This document shows positions 33,426-42,356 of a DNA stretch of 64,000 nt, one piece after another; the first letter of the stretch is position 1; the number at the start of each line of letters is the position of its first letter. Below the pieces are notes generated by a model. It was not told the origin of the DNA. It was given only the letters and a program-made list of their open reading frames with translations, and did not search any database. Origin of the DNA: Paenibacillus mendelii (GTDB lineage: Bacteria > Bacillota > Bacilli > Paenibacillales > Paenibacillaceae); contig NZ_JANHOF010000010.1 of assembly GCF_024498075.1 (NCBI RefSeq), positions 1-64,000 on the forward strand, written 5' to 3'. Position numbers and translations under genes: made by a program.

Positions 33426-35123
33426 CTAGTTGTCGACCCGTTTCATAACCGCTTGCGTCAGGCGCTTAACCGCCACAGCTGCTTCATCCTGCGAGCTGCC
33501 GCGCACAGCAAAATACACTTTGATTTTCGGTTCCGTGCCTGACGGACGGAGACAGAACCACGAGCCATCGGCCAGCATGAATTTCAGCACATTCTCCGGT
33601 GGCAGTCCGTCAAGACCAGGCGCATAATCAAGCACCTTCTCGACCTTCACACAATCCACCTCGGAAGGCGGATTATTGCGCCAATCATCCATGATGGATG
33701 CGATTTGCTGCACGCCGTCCAAGCCCTTCAGCGTTCGTGACTCCAAGTGCTCCAAGTATGTGCCGAATTGTGCATACAACTCTTGCAGGATGTCATACAG
33801 CGTCTTGCCTTGACTCTTATAATAAGCGGCTGCTTCCGCGATAAGCATCGATGCGATCACGGCATCCTTGTCGCGTGCATAAGTACCCGTCAAATAACCA
33901 TAGCTTTCCTCATAACCGAACAAAAATGTCTTTTCGCCCGTATGCTCGTAGCTCGTCATTTTTTCACCGATGTATTTAAAGCCCGTTAATGTATTGACGA
34001 CATCTACGCCATAATGGCTTGCAATATCGGCTCCCATCTCGCTCGTGACAATCGTCTTCACAACGACGCCATTTGTCGGCAGCTGCCCGCGTTCCTTCAG
34101 CGTACTAAGCAGGTAATGAACCATAAGCGCCCCAGACTGGTTGCCGGAGAGCACCACATAGCTGCCTTCATTGTTGCGAACGACCGCTCCCATGCGGTCA
34201 CAGTCCGGATCCGTTCCGATAATGATATCGGCCTGGGCTTCCTCGCCGAGCTTCATGGCGAGCGTAAAGGCTTCACGTTCCTCGGGATTGGGAGATTTCA
34301 CAGTGCTGAAATAACCATCCGGCTGTTCCTGCTCCGCGACGATATGCACATTGGAGAAGCCAGCTTGTTTCAATACATGGCGCACCGGCATATTGCCCGC
34401 ACCGTGCAGAGGCGTGAATACGACCGAGAACGATTCTCCCAGACCGCTCTTGAGCAGCTCACTGTTCAAGCTATGGGACACGACGGTGTCCACATAGTGC
34501 TGGTCATCCTCTTCGCCCAGCCATCGAAGGAGTCCCTTTCCTTCCGCTTCCTCACGGCAGATCCGCTTCACTTGATCGAAGCCCGAAACCTGTTGAATAG
34601 CGCTTATCGCCTGCTCGGCATCCGCCGGGACAAGCTGGCCGCCATCACTCCCATAAACCTTGTATCCATTATACTCCGGCGGGTTATGGCTGGCTGTGAT
34701 CACAATTCCGCCTGCCGCCCCAAGCGCACGAACCGCGAATGACAGCTGGGGGGTTGGCCTCAGCGATGGGAACAAATAAGTCGTAATGCCATTAGCCGCC
34801 AGCACTAATGCGGAATCATGCGCAAATTCAGGCGAATAATTACGGGAATCATGCGCAATGACAACCGAAGGGTTAGCGCTCTTCTGGTTCAACCAATTCG
34901 CTAATCCTTGTGTCGCTTTACCGACCGTATAGGGATTCATCCGATTCGTGCCCGCGCCCATAACGCCGCGCAATCCGCCTGTCCCGAATTCCAAGTCCCG
35001 GTAGAAGCGGTCCTCGATTTCTTTCACATTGCCTGCTAGAGCGGACAGCTCGTCCTTCGTGGCTGAATCAATCGATGTGTCGCCCAGCCATGCTTGATAA
35101 CGTTCCTGTGCGGTTTGAGTCAT
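33426..35123 (-). CDS. pgcA: Alpha-phosphoglucomutase
   Basis: 565 aa. It interconverts glucose-6-phosphate and glucose-1-phosphate, feeding UDP-glucose and wall polymers. Domain marks in order are FGTGGLRGVMGAGTNRMN (about 46-63), the catalytic Ser loop TASHNPPEYNGYK (S145), the metal loop GTDPDCDRMGAV (about 302-313), the sugar loop GYEESYGY and the phosphate loop RPSGTEPKIKVYF near the C-terminus. GGAGAGGACGGTAAGG stands before the ATG. It ends 18 bases before the DUF5693 gene, so it leads a pgcA-DUF5693-csaB-tagA operon. Confidence 0.93.
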   Translation of the reverse strand: MTQTAQERYQAWLGDTSIDSATKDELSALAGNVKEIEDRFYRDLEFGTGGLRGVMGAGTNRMNPYTVGKATQGLANWLNQKSANPSVVIAHDSRNYSPEFAHDSALVLAANGITTYLFPSLRPTPQLSFAVRALGAAGGIVITASHNPPEYNGYKVYGSDGGQLVPADAEQAISAIQQVSGFDQVKRICREEAEGKGLLRWLGEEDDQHYVDTVVSHSLNSELLKSGLGESFSVVFTPLHGAGNMPVRHVLKQAGFSNVHIVAEQEQPDGYFSTVKSPNPEEREAFTLAMKLGEEAQADIIIGTDPDCDRMGAVVRNNEGSYVVLSGNQSGALMVHYLLSTLKERGQLPTNGVVVKTIVTSEMGADIASHYGVDVVNTLTGFKYIGEKMTSYEHTGEKTFLFGYEESYGYLTGTYARDKDAVIASMLIAEAAAYYKSQGKTLYDILQELYAQFGTYLEHLESRTLKGLDGVQQIASIMDDWRNNPPSEVDCVKVEKVLDYAPGLDGLPPENVLKFMLADGSWFCLRPSGTEPKIKVYFAVRGSSQDEAAVAVKRLTQAVMKRVDN

Positions 35124-35192
35124 GGTTTCCTTACCGTCCTCTCCAGTTTTTGTTTCCTATTACTATGCATTCCATTCTTTGTCTGTGTACGA

Positions 35193-35630
35193 CTAGTCTT
35201 TCTTCGGGTCAGACAGAGCGAACATAATTTCGCCTTCCGCCACGACTTTGTCTCCAACCTTGGCCGTAGCTTGTCCTTTGCCGATCGGCCCCTTCAAGCG
35301 CGTGATCTCCACTTCGAGTACGAGCGTATCGCCCGGCGTGACCTGTCCGCGGAAGCGGAAATTATCGATTCCAGCGAAGAAGCCGATTTTGCCGCGGTTT
35401 GCTTCAACCCTGAGCATGGCCACTGTACCGACCTGCGCAAGTGCTTCTACAATAAGAACACCCGGCATAACCGCATACCCTGGAAAATGGCCTACAAAGA
35501 AGGGTTCATTCATCGTGACGTTCTTAATGCCCACGGCACGCTTCCCATCCTCCACCTCCAGAATTCGATCGACGAGCAGGAACGGCGGGCGATGGGGGAT
35601 AATTTCTTGAATTTGTTGTATGTCGAGCAT
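35193..35630 (-). CDS. fabZ: 3-hydroxyacyl-ACP dehydratase FabZ
   Basis: 145 aa hot-dog-fold enzyme that removes water from 3-hydroxyacyl-ACP in fatty-acid elongation. The catalytic pair is H48 in [16 protein letters not shown] and E62 in [21 protein letters not shown] near the N-terminus is also typical. AAAGGAG precedes the ATG by 10 bases. In Bacillus subtilis fabZ likewise lies close to flhO-flhP and mbl. It is followed by pgcA after 69 bases. Confidence 0.95.
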   Translation of the reverse strand: MLDIQQIQEIIPHRPPFLLVDRILEVEDGKRAVGIKNVTMNEPFFVGHFPGYAVMPGVLIVEALAQVGTVAMLRVEANRGKIGFFAGIDNFRFRGQVTPGDTLVLEVEITRLKGPIGKGQATAKVGDKVVAEGEIMFALSDPKKD

Positions 35631-35732
35631 ATTTTCATACTCCTTTCATGATCTACGTTTAATTTACAAGGAATTGGTCCACACTATAGCATATCCTTCG
35701 TGAAACTGCAGTCATGGGGGTTAAGATAAGGG

Positions 35733-35777
35733 AGCTTGGCTGCCAGACCGAAGCGTCAACGGCCAAGCTTCTTTTTT
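35733..35777 (+). terminator. Hairpin with T-run oriented to the plus strand
   Basis: AGCTTGGC (35733-35740) and GCCAAGCT (35762-35769) form an 8-bp stem. The T-run (35772-35777) follows on the plus strand, although the flanking genes pgsA and fabZ are both on the minus strand. Read on the minus strand it is a hairpin after pgsA without a T-run. Confidence 0.45.
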
Positions 35778-35836
35778 ATGCTTGTTGGCGCTATGCCGAA
35801 CTATCCCTCTATCAGGTTACCCGCCTTGACCATCCA

Positions 35837-36412
35837 TTAAGCTTGATGCGTATCGTCTTCCGCTTGCCCCTTTTCCACTCGTTTCGCAGCGGCCTCATCG
35901 AGCCGCCCCTCTCTGTTGAGCGCAACGAATAGAAATATGTAGATAAACGACGTTATAAACGAAAAAATAATGACCCCCCATAGATAGGTCCGCGCAAAAG
36001 AAAGCTCAAAGAAAATGAACATGATGGCAAAGTAATACAGCACCGTTGTCAATTTCCCCATCCAATTCGCCGGCACGGTCTTCTTCCCTCGAAAGTGAAA
36101 AAAAGCCGAGCCCGCAATCATCCCTAAATCTCGAATGAAAATAGCCGCACCCGCGCTCCACGGTATATATCCCGTGATCAATAACGACAAAATAACCGTA
36201 ATCATCATCGTTTTATCGGCGAGCGGATCGAGCATGGCTCCTACCGTTGTCACCTGACCATGCTTACGGGCCAAGTAACCATCCAATATATCCGTCAATC
36301 CGGCAGCAACAACGATGGCGAAGGACCCGATCATTTGACCCGATGCAAAAACAGAGATGTAGACGGGGATAAGCGCAAATCGCAGCATCGTGAGCAAATT
36401 TGGCAGATTCAA
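35837..36412 (-). CDS. pgsA: CDP-alcohol phosphatidyltransferase, PgsA-like
   Basis: 191 aa membrane enzyme with about five helices. The family signature D-G-x2-A-R-x8-G-x3-D-x3-D is complete in DGYLARKHGQVTTVGAML followed by DPLADK (about residues 44-67). PgsA makes phosphatidylglycerol phosphate from CDP-diacylglycerol and glycerol-3-phosphate. The likely start is a TTG (36412) after a G-rich site. The C-terminus is charged. Other CDP-alcohol transferases, such as cardiolipin or inositol types, cannot be excluded by sequence alone. Confidence 0.85.
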   Translation of the reverse strand: MNLPNLLTMLRFALIPVYISVFASGQMIGSFAIVVAAGLTDILDGYLARKHGQVTTVGAMLDPLADKTMMITVILSLLITGYIPWSAGAAIFIRDLGMIAGSAFFHFRGKKTVPANWMGKLTTVLYYFAIMFIFFELSFARTYLWGVIIFSFITSFIYIFLFVALNREGRLDEAAAKRVEKGQAEDDTHQA

Positions 36413-36519
36413 CTGTCACCGCCCCTAACCTTTTCTATCTTTTTTCTAAGGATGACGCTTCAAAGTTCCTCAATCATTATACCTCTACCTATGCAAAAAT
36501 AAAACCACCGACAGCCTCA

Positions 36520-36554
36520 AAACCCGTGTAATCCCCCAGTCTTGGGTCGGGTTT
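36520..36554 (+). promoter_or_regulatory. Nested hairpin upstream of the Ig-like gene
   Basis: Outer arms AAACCCG (36520-36526) and CGGGTTT (36548-36554) enclose CCCA-GTCT-TGGG. It lies in the divergent gap between pgsA and the rightward gene, about 110 bases before that gene's ATG. It matches no riboswitch that I know. Confidence 0.35.
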
Positions 36555-36665
36555 ATGAAAAATAAAAATGGCAGTCTTTCCCACTAGTCTTCAATTTTAC
36601 CGCATTCAAACCGTTAATAACAGAAGGAGTAGAAATAACACGAAGCTGGAGGTAACTTAAAAACC

Positions 36666-38852
36666 ATGATGAGTAGACAGAAGTCTTCACCGGCACGGAC
36701 GCTTCGCGCCGCGCTTGCTGCAGGACTTGCACTTGTTCTGATGTTGTCCGCTATGTCTGGCGCAGCGATTGCTGCAGAGGAAACGGTAACCGGCATTGCA
36801 TTCGAGACTGTACCCTCGCCCGCTAAGATTTATATCGATGACGAGACCATCGCACTGCGTGCCAATGCAACGATTTCTGGCGCAACATCCGCTAAAGATG
36901 TGACACTCGATGCCGTTTGGACATCTTCCAACACCTCAGCCATTAAAGTCGATAAAGGCATACTTACCGCTATTTCAAGCGGAACCTCGACGATCAGGGC
37001 CCAATATAAAGGATTTACCGTATCGGTCATCATGACGTCGGAGTACAAATACGACAGCATTACGATGAAATCTAACGGTGTAGCTCTGGACGAGAAAGAG
37101 GACGTTGAGCTCGGCGCAAACCCAAGTTACACGTTAACCGCCGCGAAGGGCGATACAGATACGGAAATTACGAAGCTCGCTTCATGGACCAGCTCCAACG
37201 AGACGGTCGCTACCGTTTCAGAGGGTAAGGTCACGCTGTTAGCCGCAGGCGAAACAACGATCACGGCCAAGTATAGAGGAAGAACGGATTCCGTAAAATT
37301 GAAAGTTACCTCCCCATACAAGAAGCTGACAATTACGCCACGCAGCTTGATGGAGTTTGAAATCGGCGACCCGACCAAATCGGTTACAGCATCAGCCGAG
37401 CGAATTAACGGCGGTGCCAACGATGTATTAACCGATAAAGTCACATGGTTGAGTGCGAATACGGCTGTCGCTACAGTTGAGAAAGGCGTTGTCACTGCTG
37501 TGGGGGCAGGAACAACAACGATCACGGCGGATTACCTTGGCGTCAGCGATTCATTCACTGTCGTTGTGCGACCGCCTTACGAAGCTATGCGCATCACCCC
37601 TGATTTAGCCCAGCATATCCTTCTGAAGGACAAGGGGACGGGTATTCAATTCAAAGTGGAAGCACTTGACCCTCCAGCGAGTCCGATCGACGTTACATCA
37701 TCTGCAACCTGGACATCAGATAACGTATTCGCAGCAACCGTCAGCGACTCGGGTCTCGTGACACCGAAGGCGATCGGCAAGACGACGATTAAAGCCGAAT
37801 ATAAGGGAATCAGCCGTCAAGTCGTCGTGACCGTTTACCCATCCATTTCGAAGCTTGAAGTTGCGAAGGACAAAGTTGATGTTTTTGTAGACGATACCGT
37901 CACGATGCCTAAAGTAACAGCCAAATCGCTTACGGATGAAATCGTGGATGTCTCAGATCTCGTCAAATGGACAAGCAATGATAACACAGTGGTCACTCTA
38001 GACGACGACAAATGGGTTGCCAAGAAGGTCGGCACGGCTACAATGACAGCTGAAATCGATGGCAACACGGTGACGGTCAAAGTTACTGTGAATGAAAAGC
38101 CATTGATTCTTATCCCAGAAGTATCGGAAATGTCTATTGTAATCGGCCAAGAAGTAAAGCTTCCAACCATCAACGTTACCTACGAGAGTGGTAATGAAGC
38201 GGACGTGAGCAGCCTGGTAACATGGAAGACGACCTCTACCAACATTCTGGTGAAAGCACCTAATGTCCGAGGCCTCGTCAAGACCACCGCTACGTTGACG
38301 GCCACCTATCTCGGCAAATCCACAACTGTTCGTGTGACAGTCGAAGAAGAAATTACGAAAATCTATGTGGAAGCGACGTCTCTTCTGTTAAATCCGGGAC
38401 GTTCCAAATCCATTAAAGTGACCGGCGTGTATAAAAGCGGCAAATCGGTTTCCCTCGGATCCAAAATGAACTGGACCATCGATCCGGATACTCTCGCCAC
38501 CGTTAAGGGTGCCACGGTCAAAGCGTTAGTCGAAGGAACCGGCAAGCTGTCCGGCAGCTATCAGGGCAAGGCCGTCCAAATCGCTCTTGTTGTGAAGCAG
38601 AAGCTGAACAAGCTGACAACTTCCGATAAATCACTGCTCCTTGCAGTAGGCGGCACAGGCACATTTAAGATAACCGGCGAGTACGTAGGAGGACGCCTCG
38701 TCGATGCAACGAATAGTGCCGTATGGACCTCATCCAAAGCTTCTGTCGTTAAAGTAGAAGACGGGGTCGTGACCGCCATCGCGAAAGGCACTGCCACCAT
38801 CAAAGCAACCTTCGAAGGCAAGAGCGTATCCATGCGCGTAACCGTAAAATAA
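36666..38852 (+). CDS. Secreted protein of eight Big_2-type Ig-like repeats
   Basis: 728 aa and the only accepted gene on the plus strand. A signal peptide (about 1-37, ending AAIAAE) is followed by eight bacterial Ig-like repeats of about 80-90 aa. Each carries a core like WTSSNxxVATVxxGxVTA then GxTTITAxYxG; repeats 1-4 and 8 are well conserved, 5-7 diverge. No SLH domain, LPxTG motif or enzyme domain is visible, so it is secreted or held by other means. A GGAGGT site lies 12 bases before the first of two ATGs. A strong terminator follows. Similar repeats occur in adhesins and surface-layer associated proteins. Confidence 0.88.
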   Translation: MMSRQKSSPARTLRAALAAGLALVLMLSAMSGAAIAAEETVTGIAFETVPSPAKIYIDDETIALRANATISGATSAKDVTLDAVWTSSNTSAIKVDKGILTAISSGTSTIRAQYKGFTVSVIMTSEYKYDSITMKSNGVALDEKEDVELGANPSYTLTAAKGDTDTEITKLASWTSSNETVATVSEGKVTLLAAGETTITAKYRGRTDSVKLKVTSPYKKLTITPRSLMEFEIGDPTKSVTASAERINGGANDVLTDKVTWLSANTAVATVEKGVVTAVGAGTTTITADYLGVSDSFTVVVRPPYEAMRITPDLAQHILLKDKGTGIQFKVEALDPPASPIDVTSSATWTSDNVFAATVSDSGLVTPKAIGKTTIKAEYKGISRQVVVTVYPSISKLEVAKDKVDVFVDDTVTMPKVTAKSLTDEIVDVSDLVKWTSNDNTVVTLDDDKWVAKKVGTATMTAEIDGNTVTVKVTVNEKPLILIPEVSEMSIVIGQEVKLPTINVTYESGNEADVSSLVTWKTTSTNILVKAPNVRGLVKTTATLTATYLGKSTTVRVTVEEEITKIYVEATSLLLNPGRSKSIKVTGVYKSGKSVSLGSKMNWTIDPDTLATVKGATVKALVEGTGKLSGSYQGKAVQIALVVKQKLNKLTTSDKSLLLAVGGTGTFKITGEYVGGRLVDATNSAVWTSSKASVVKVEDGVVTAIAKGTATIKATFEGKSVSMRVTVK

Positions 38853-38868
38853 TTTCTGTCTCCTTATT

Positions 38869-38905
38869 AATCGGCCAACAGCAACCGCTGTAGGCCGATT
38901 TTTTT
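38869..38905 (+). terminator. Intrinsic terminator of the Ig-like gene
   Basis: ATCGGCC (38870-38876) and GGCCGAT (38893-38899) form the stem, followed by seven T residues on the plus strand, 18 bases past the stop codon. Confidence 0.88.
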
Positions 38906-38948
38906 ATGGGCTGTTAATCGGCGTGGCCAAACATTATGCTGCAATTAA

Positions 38949-38987
38949 GGGGTTGACTGCACGAGCTATCCTCGCACGGCCAACCCC
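38949..38987. repeat. Inverted repeat between convergent genes
   Basis: GGGGTTG (38949-38955) and CAACCCC (38981-38987) form outer arms, with CGAG/CTCG inside. It lies between the two converging terminators and has no T-run; the role is unknown. Confidence 0.4.
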
Positions 38988-39002
38988 CATAATGGTCCAG
39001 AA

Positions 39003-39039
39003 ATAAAAAAACAGGAGCCCGGGTTAATCCCTGCTCCCG
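39003..39039 (-). terminator. Intrinsic terminator of the flhO-flhP-epuA operon
   Basis: On the minus strand GGAGC-A-GGG and CCC-GG-GCTCC pair, followed by TGTTTTTTT. It lies just past the stop at 39046 and faces the terminator at 38869-38905. Confidence 0.8.
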
Positions 39040-39045
39040 CATAAA

Positions 39046-39390
39046 TTATGAATCCGCGAATACGAGGTCATACATATGTCTCCATGTTGACCATTCAAAC
39101 ACTTCGCTTCCAGGCTGCTTGCCTATGACCGTAAAGCCGAGATACAGGCCGCCTACTACGGCAATTAGACAGAGCAGCGGAACGATGCTTTTGCGAAGCA
39201 GCCACAGGAAGACGCGCAGCGCCGGATTGCGCTTGACGCGTACGTTGTTCTTGACAGGCTGTTCAGTATCGGCTTTTCGCTTCGGCTCACTGTTGCTCTT
39301 ATAGGAAGTTGTCGCTCCCTGTAAACCGGAACGTTCCGCGGAGGTTAATCCCTCCAGCGCAGCGGCCGTTTCTTTCTTCGATTCCATCAT
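39046..39390 (-). CDS. EpuA-like small membrane protein (DNA-directed RNA polymerase subunit beta family name)
   Basis: 114 aa. The N-terminal 50 residues are charged and polar. One membrane helix covers about 65-90 (SIVPLLCLIAVVGGLYLGF), and the C-terminus reads FEWSTWRHMYDLVF, matching the end of the EpuA family as I remember it (VFxPSTWQHIxD). That family is often mis-named after an RNA polymerase subunit; its function is unknown. It starts 14 bases after flhP and is the last gene of the flagellar pair's operon. Confidence 0.65.
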   Translation of the reverse strand: MMESKKETAAALEGLTSAERSGLQGATTSYKSNSEPKRKADTEQPVKNNVRVKRNPALRVFLWLLRKSIVPLLCLIAVVGGLYLGFTVIGKQPGSEVFEWSTWRHMYDLVFADS

Positions 39391-39404
39391 GCTCCACTCA
39401 TTTC

Positions 39405-40226
39405 TTACCCGCGCAGGCTATTGGCCAGTCCCAGCATCGTATCGCTTGAGGACAACGCTCTCGAACTCAACTGGTAAGCCCGCTGCACGTTGATCAATTC
39501 CGTCATCTCATTGGCCAAGTTGACGTTGGATTGTTCTAGATAGCCTTGCCGGATCGAGATGTCGCTATCCGCGGCAGCTGTTACCGTCCGCAGAACGTCT
39601 GTAACGTTGATGCCGTCTGCAACCGTATATAGATTATCTGCCACTTGCGAGAGCAGAGAAGGCTTCATCGCTTGAACCAGTCTCATCTGGCCAAGAGCAA
39701 CCGCCCCGGCAGCAGTCTCGCCAATCAGACTTCCGTCCGGATTAATGCGAAGCGACTGGATCTCGCTAGGAATTTCAATCGGGTTGCCATCTACATCCGA
39801 AATTGCGTATCCTTCCTTCGTTGTGAGGAAGGATGAGGTTCCTGTGTCATCCAGCGTTAACTGCAGGGCTCCGTTCCGCGTGTAAGCACGCGTACCCGCA
39901 GCATCTGTAATGACCTCAAGCAGCGCGTCGCCGGTTAAAGCCACGTCGTACTGCTCGTCTGTTTGTTTCAGCGGCCCTTGTGCCAGGTCCGGCTGAATCA
40001 TGCCAAGCTTGGAGCCCCAGCCCTGGTTAAAGCCAAGCGGTGTTAGCCGGCCAGGCTGCGTGAAGCCACTGGGCTGCTGTGTCTTCGTTGCAAGCAAGTC
40101 CTCGAATGAGGCTTCCTTACGTTTATATCCTACCGTATTTGCGTTCGCAATGTTATCCGCCAGCAGATCCAATTTTTGCTGCAGACCATTCATGGATACC
40201 ATCGCGTTAATCATTGAGCCATTCAT
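39405..40226 (-). CDS. flhP: Flagellar hook-basal body protein FlhP
   Basis: 273 aa, FlgG/FlgF family of axial flagellar proteins. The N-terminal rod motif MNGLQQKLDLLADNIANANT (about 12-31) and the C-terminal VNLANEMTELINVQRAYQ (about 231-248) are typical. The protein is shorter than hook proteins and pairs with FlhO, encoded just upstream. Together they probably form the distal rod. The start ATG follows AAGGAGG within a short gap after flhO. Confidence 0.9.
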   Translation of the reverse strand: MNGSMINAMVSMNGLQQKLDLLADNIANANTVGYKRKEASFEDLLATKTQQPSGFTQPGRLTPLGFNQGWGSKLGMIQPDLAQGPLKQTDEQYDVALTGDALLEVITDAAGTRAYTRNGALQLTLDDTGTSSFLTTKEGYAISDVDGNPIEIPSEIQSLRINPDGSLIGETAAGAVALGQMRLVQAMKPSLLSQVADNLYTVADGINVTDVLRTVTAAADSDISIRQGYLEQSNVNLANEMTELINVQRAYQLSSRALSSSDTMLGLANSLRG

Positions 40227-40243
40227 GCAGCGGCCTCCTTAAG

Positions 40244-41107
40244 TTATACGCGTCCGATTTCATTGACCGCTTTATCCAAGCTGCGATCATAGAACTGAAC
40301 CACTTTCTGATTCGCTTCATAAGCACGCAATGCCGACATGAGATCGATCATCGATTGGGCGGAATCCACGTTGGAGCGTTCAATGTAGCCTTGACGCACT
40401 TCAACGCGATCGCCGGCAGCGGTCGCACGTGCCATGTTGGGATCCCCCATTAAACGGAACTTGCCGTCGCCTTCCCGAACGAGATTGTTCGGATTATCCA
40501 CTCGCGTAATGAGCAGCTGGCCGACGGGCGTTCCTGTGCGCGAGTCCACCAATTGATGATTGCCCGTAATCGTCACCTGATCCAAAGATACATTGGCTGG
40601 AAGCTGAATCGGAGTACCGCCTGGGCCAAGAACCTGCGAGCCGTCGCCTGTAATCAGATAGCCCTGCGTATCCAGCGAGAACTTACCCCCGCGCGTGTAG
40701 CGCGTTTCCCCGGCTGCATCTTGAACCGTGAAGAAAGCTTGAGGCTGGAATGTCACCTGCCCGTCAGGAGATACGTACTTGCCGGATGCATCAAACGCGA
40801 TACCGGGTACTTCGATGTCTGACATAATGGCAAAATCAGAGGAACGGTTCGTCTGCGTCAAATCCCCTTGAAGCTGAATGGACAGACTTTCCTCTGCGAA
40901 GACACCTGTGTTGACGCGCCCGATTGTCCCGCCCTGCCCCTCCTCCACTCCCGTTAGCGAGAGCAGCATCTCGGGAAAAGAGCGTGTAACCGCATTGGCT
41001 TGCTTATATCCGGGCGTATTAATGTTGGCAATATTGTTCGTTACGGTATCATGACGGTGCTGCTGGGCAATCATGCCTGCTGCTGCCATATAAAGACCTC
41101 TTAGCAT
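40244..41107 (-). CDS. flhO: Flagellar hook-basal body protein FlhO
   Basis: 287 aa from the ATG at 41107, chosen because CAGGAGGT precedes it and it gives the family N-terminus MLRGLYMAAAGMIAQQHRHD; the longer frame to 41164 has no such site. N-terminal rod motif: TVTNNIANINTPGYKQ. C-terminal motif: SNVDSAQSMIDLMSALRAYE. The middle holds the FlgG-like beta domain (FAIMSDIEVPGIAF, then TRYTRGGKFSLD). It is followed by flhP after 17 bases. A GCCGATAT element lies 48 bases upstream. Confidence 0.92.
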   Translation of the reverse strand: MLRGLYMAAAGMIAQQHRHDTVTNNIANINTPGYKQANAVTRSFPEMLLSLTGVEEGQGGTIGRVNTGVFAEESLSIQLQGDLTQTNRSSDFAIMSDIEVPGIAFDASGKYVSPDGQVTFQPQAFFTVQDAAGETRYTRGGKFSLDTQGYLITGDGSQVLGPGGTPIQLPANVSLDQVTITGNHQLVDSRTGTPVGQLLITRVDNPNNLVREGDGKFRLMGDPNMARATAAGDRVEVRQGYIERSNVDSAQSMIDLMSALRAYEANQKVVQFYDRSLDKAVNEIGRV

Positions 41108-41154
41108 GGAGCCGACCTCCTGAGAATAAACGGTTTCGTATAGTTCTATCGTAT

Positions 41155-41162
41155 ATATCGGC
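41155..41162 (-). promoter_or_regulatory. Sigma-D-like -10 element before flhO
   Basis: On the minus strand GCCGATAT differs at one base from the flagellar sigma-D -10 consensus (GCCGATAA) and lies 48 bases before the flhO start. No TAAA -35 stands at the right distance, so this is only half a promoter. Confidence 0.3.
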
Positions 41163-41339
41163 ATCCGTATCGCTGGGCTGAATAGATTGGCTATGCGTCT
41201 TTAGACTCATTTGCGCTTCGGCACGCCCCCCTATAAGCGTCCTACCTGCGCAAAACTGCAATATATATTCTCTTCCCCAATCATTCAGTGCCGGTTCCGG
41301 CAGCTTGTCCTTCTCAGCAGCTCCCACGCTTCTATGAGA

Positions 41340-42338
41340 TCATGACCGTTTGCGGGGAGACCGGTCCAGATGATCCAGCAGCAGGCCTGTCCCTTTCACG
41401 ACGCAGTGCATCGGATTCTCTGCAATAAGCACGGGAACCTTCAGCTCCTCTGCAAGCAGCGCATCCAGCCCGTCCAGCAAAGCGCCGCCGCCCGTCAGGA
41501 TAACGCCCCGGTCGATAATATCCGCCGAAAGCTCCGGCGGCGTCCGTTCCAGAACTGACTTTGCCGCTGACACGATCGAAATCACCGATTCCCACAGTGC
41601 TTCTCGCACTTCGTCGGAATGAATCGTCATTGTCAGCGGCAAGCCGGATACCATGTCCCGACCGCGGATGTCCATTTCATCTCTGCGGCCGCTCTGGTAT
41701 ACTGTTCCGATTTTGATTTTGATATCCTCGCTCGTACGTTCCCCGATCAACAGCTTATACTTATTCTTGATGTACTTCATAATAGCCGAGTCGAATTTAT
41801 CTCCGGCCACTTTAATAGAAGAGGCGGTAACGACGTCGCCCATAGAAAGCACAGCTACATCTGTCGTCCCTCCGCCGATATCGACGACCATATTTCCGCT
41901 TGGCTGATAAATGTCCATTCCTGCGCCGATCGCAGCCGCTTTCGGTTCTTCTTCCAAAAAGACGTCTCTTGCCCCGCTTCTCTCAGCCGCTTCACGGATT
42001 GCCTTCTGCTCAACCGACGTAATATTGGTGGGCGCACAAATCAGGATGCGAGGACGGCTATACCACGAACGTCCGCCAACCCGGTCTATGAACGCCTTGA
42101 GCATAATTTCCGTGATTTCGAAATCGGCGATAACACCGTCCCGAAGCGGCCGGATTGCGATGATGTTCCCCGGAGTACGTCCTACCATCCGGTGCGCCTC
42201 TTCTCCTACGGCAAGCACGCGCTTGGTCTCACTTTCGATCGCAACGACCGAAGGCTCATCTAGGACAATACCCTTACCTTTCACATGAATGGACACATTA
42301 GCCGTGCCTAAATCGATCCCGATATCCTTACTAAACAT
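41340..42338 (-). CDS. mbl: MreB-like rod-shape protein Mbl
   Basis: 332 aa from the ATG at 42338, which follows TTGGGGGAC; a longer frame upstream lacks a ribosome site. It is an actin-fold ATPase that organises side-wall peptidoglycan synthesis. Signatures are IGIDLGTANVSIHVKGKG (phosphate 1), MVGRTPGNIIAIRPLRDGVI, MVVDIGGGTTDVAVLS (phosphate 2) and ILTGGGALLDGLDALL (adenosine motif). Placement between spoIIID and flhO is the same as that of mbl in Bacillus subtilis, which is why mbl is preferred over mreB or mreBH. Confidence 0.9.
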   Translation of the reverse strand: MFSKDIGIDLGTANVSIHVKGKGIVLDEPSVVAIESETKRVLAVGEEAHRMVGRTPGNIIAIRPLRDGVIADFEITEIMLKAFIDRVGGRSWYSRPRILICAPTNITSVEQKAIREAAERSGARDVFLEEEPKAAAIGAGMDIYQPSGNMVVDIGGGTTDVAVLSMGDVVTASSIKVAGDKFDSAIMKYIKNKYKLLIGERTSEDIKIKIGTVYQSGRRDEMDIRGRDMVSGLPLTMTIHSDEVREALWESVISIVSAAKSVLERTPPELSADIIDRGVILTGGGALLDGLDALLAEELKVPVLIAENPMHCVVKGTGLLLDHLDRSPRKRS

Positions 42339-42356
42339 AAGTCGTAAGTCCCCCAA

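Noticed and set aside
35094-35651. 185-codon plus-strand frame across fabZ
   Set aside because: Antisense to a clear fabZ gene, no ribosome site or motif.
36520-36554. Known riboswitch (c-di-GMP or c-di-AMP class) before the Ig-like gene
   Set aside because: The hairpin lacks the conserved cores of either class as I remember them.
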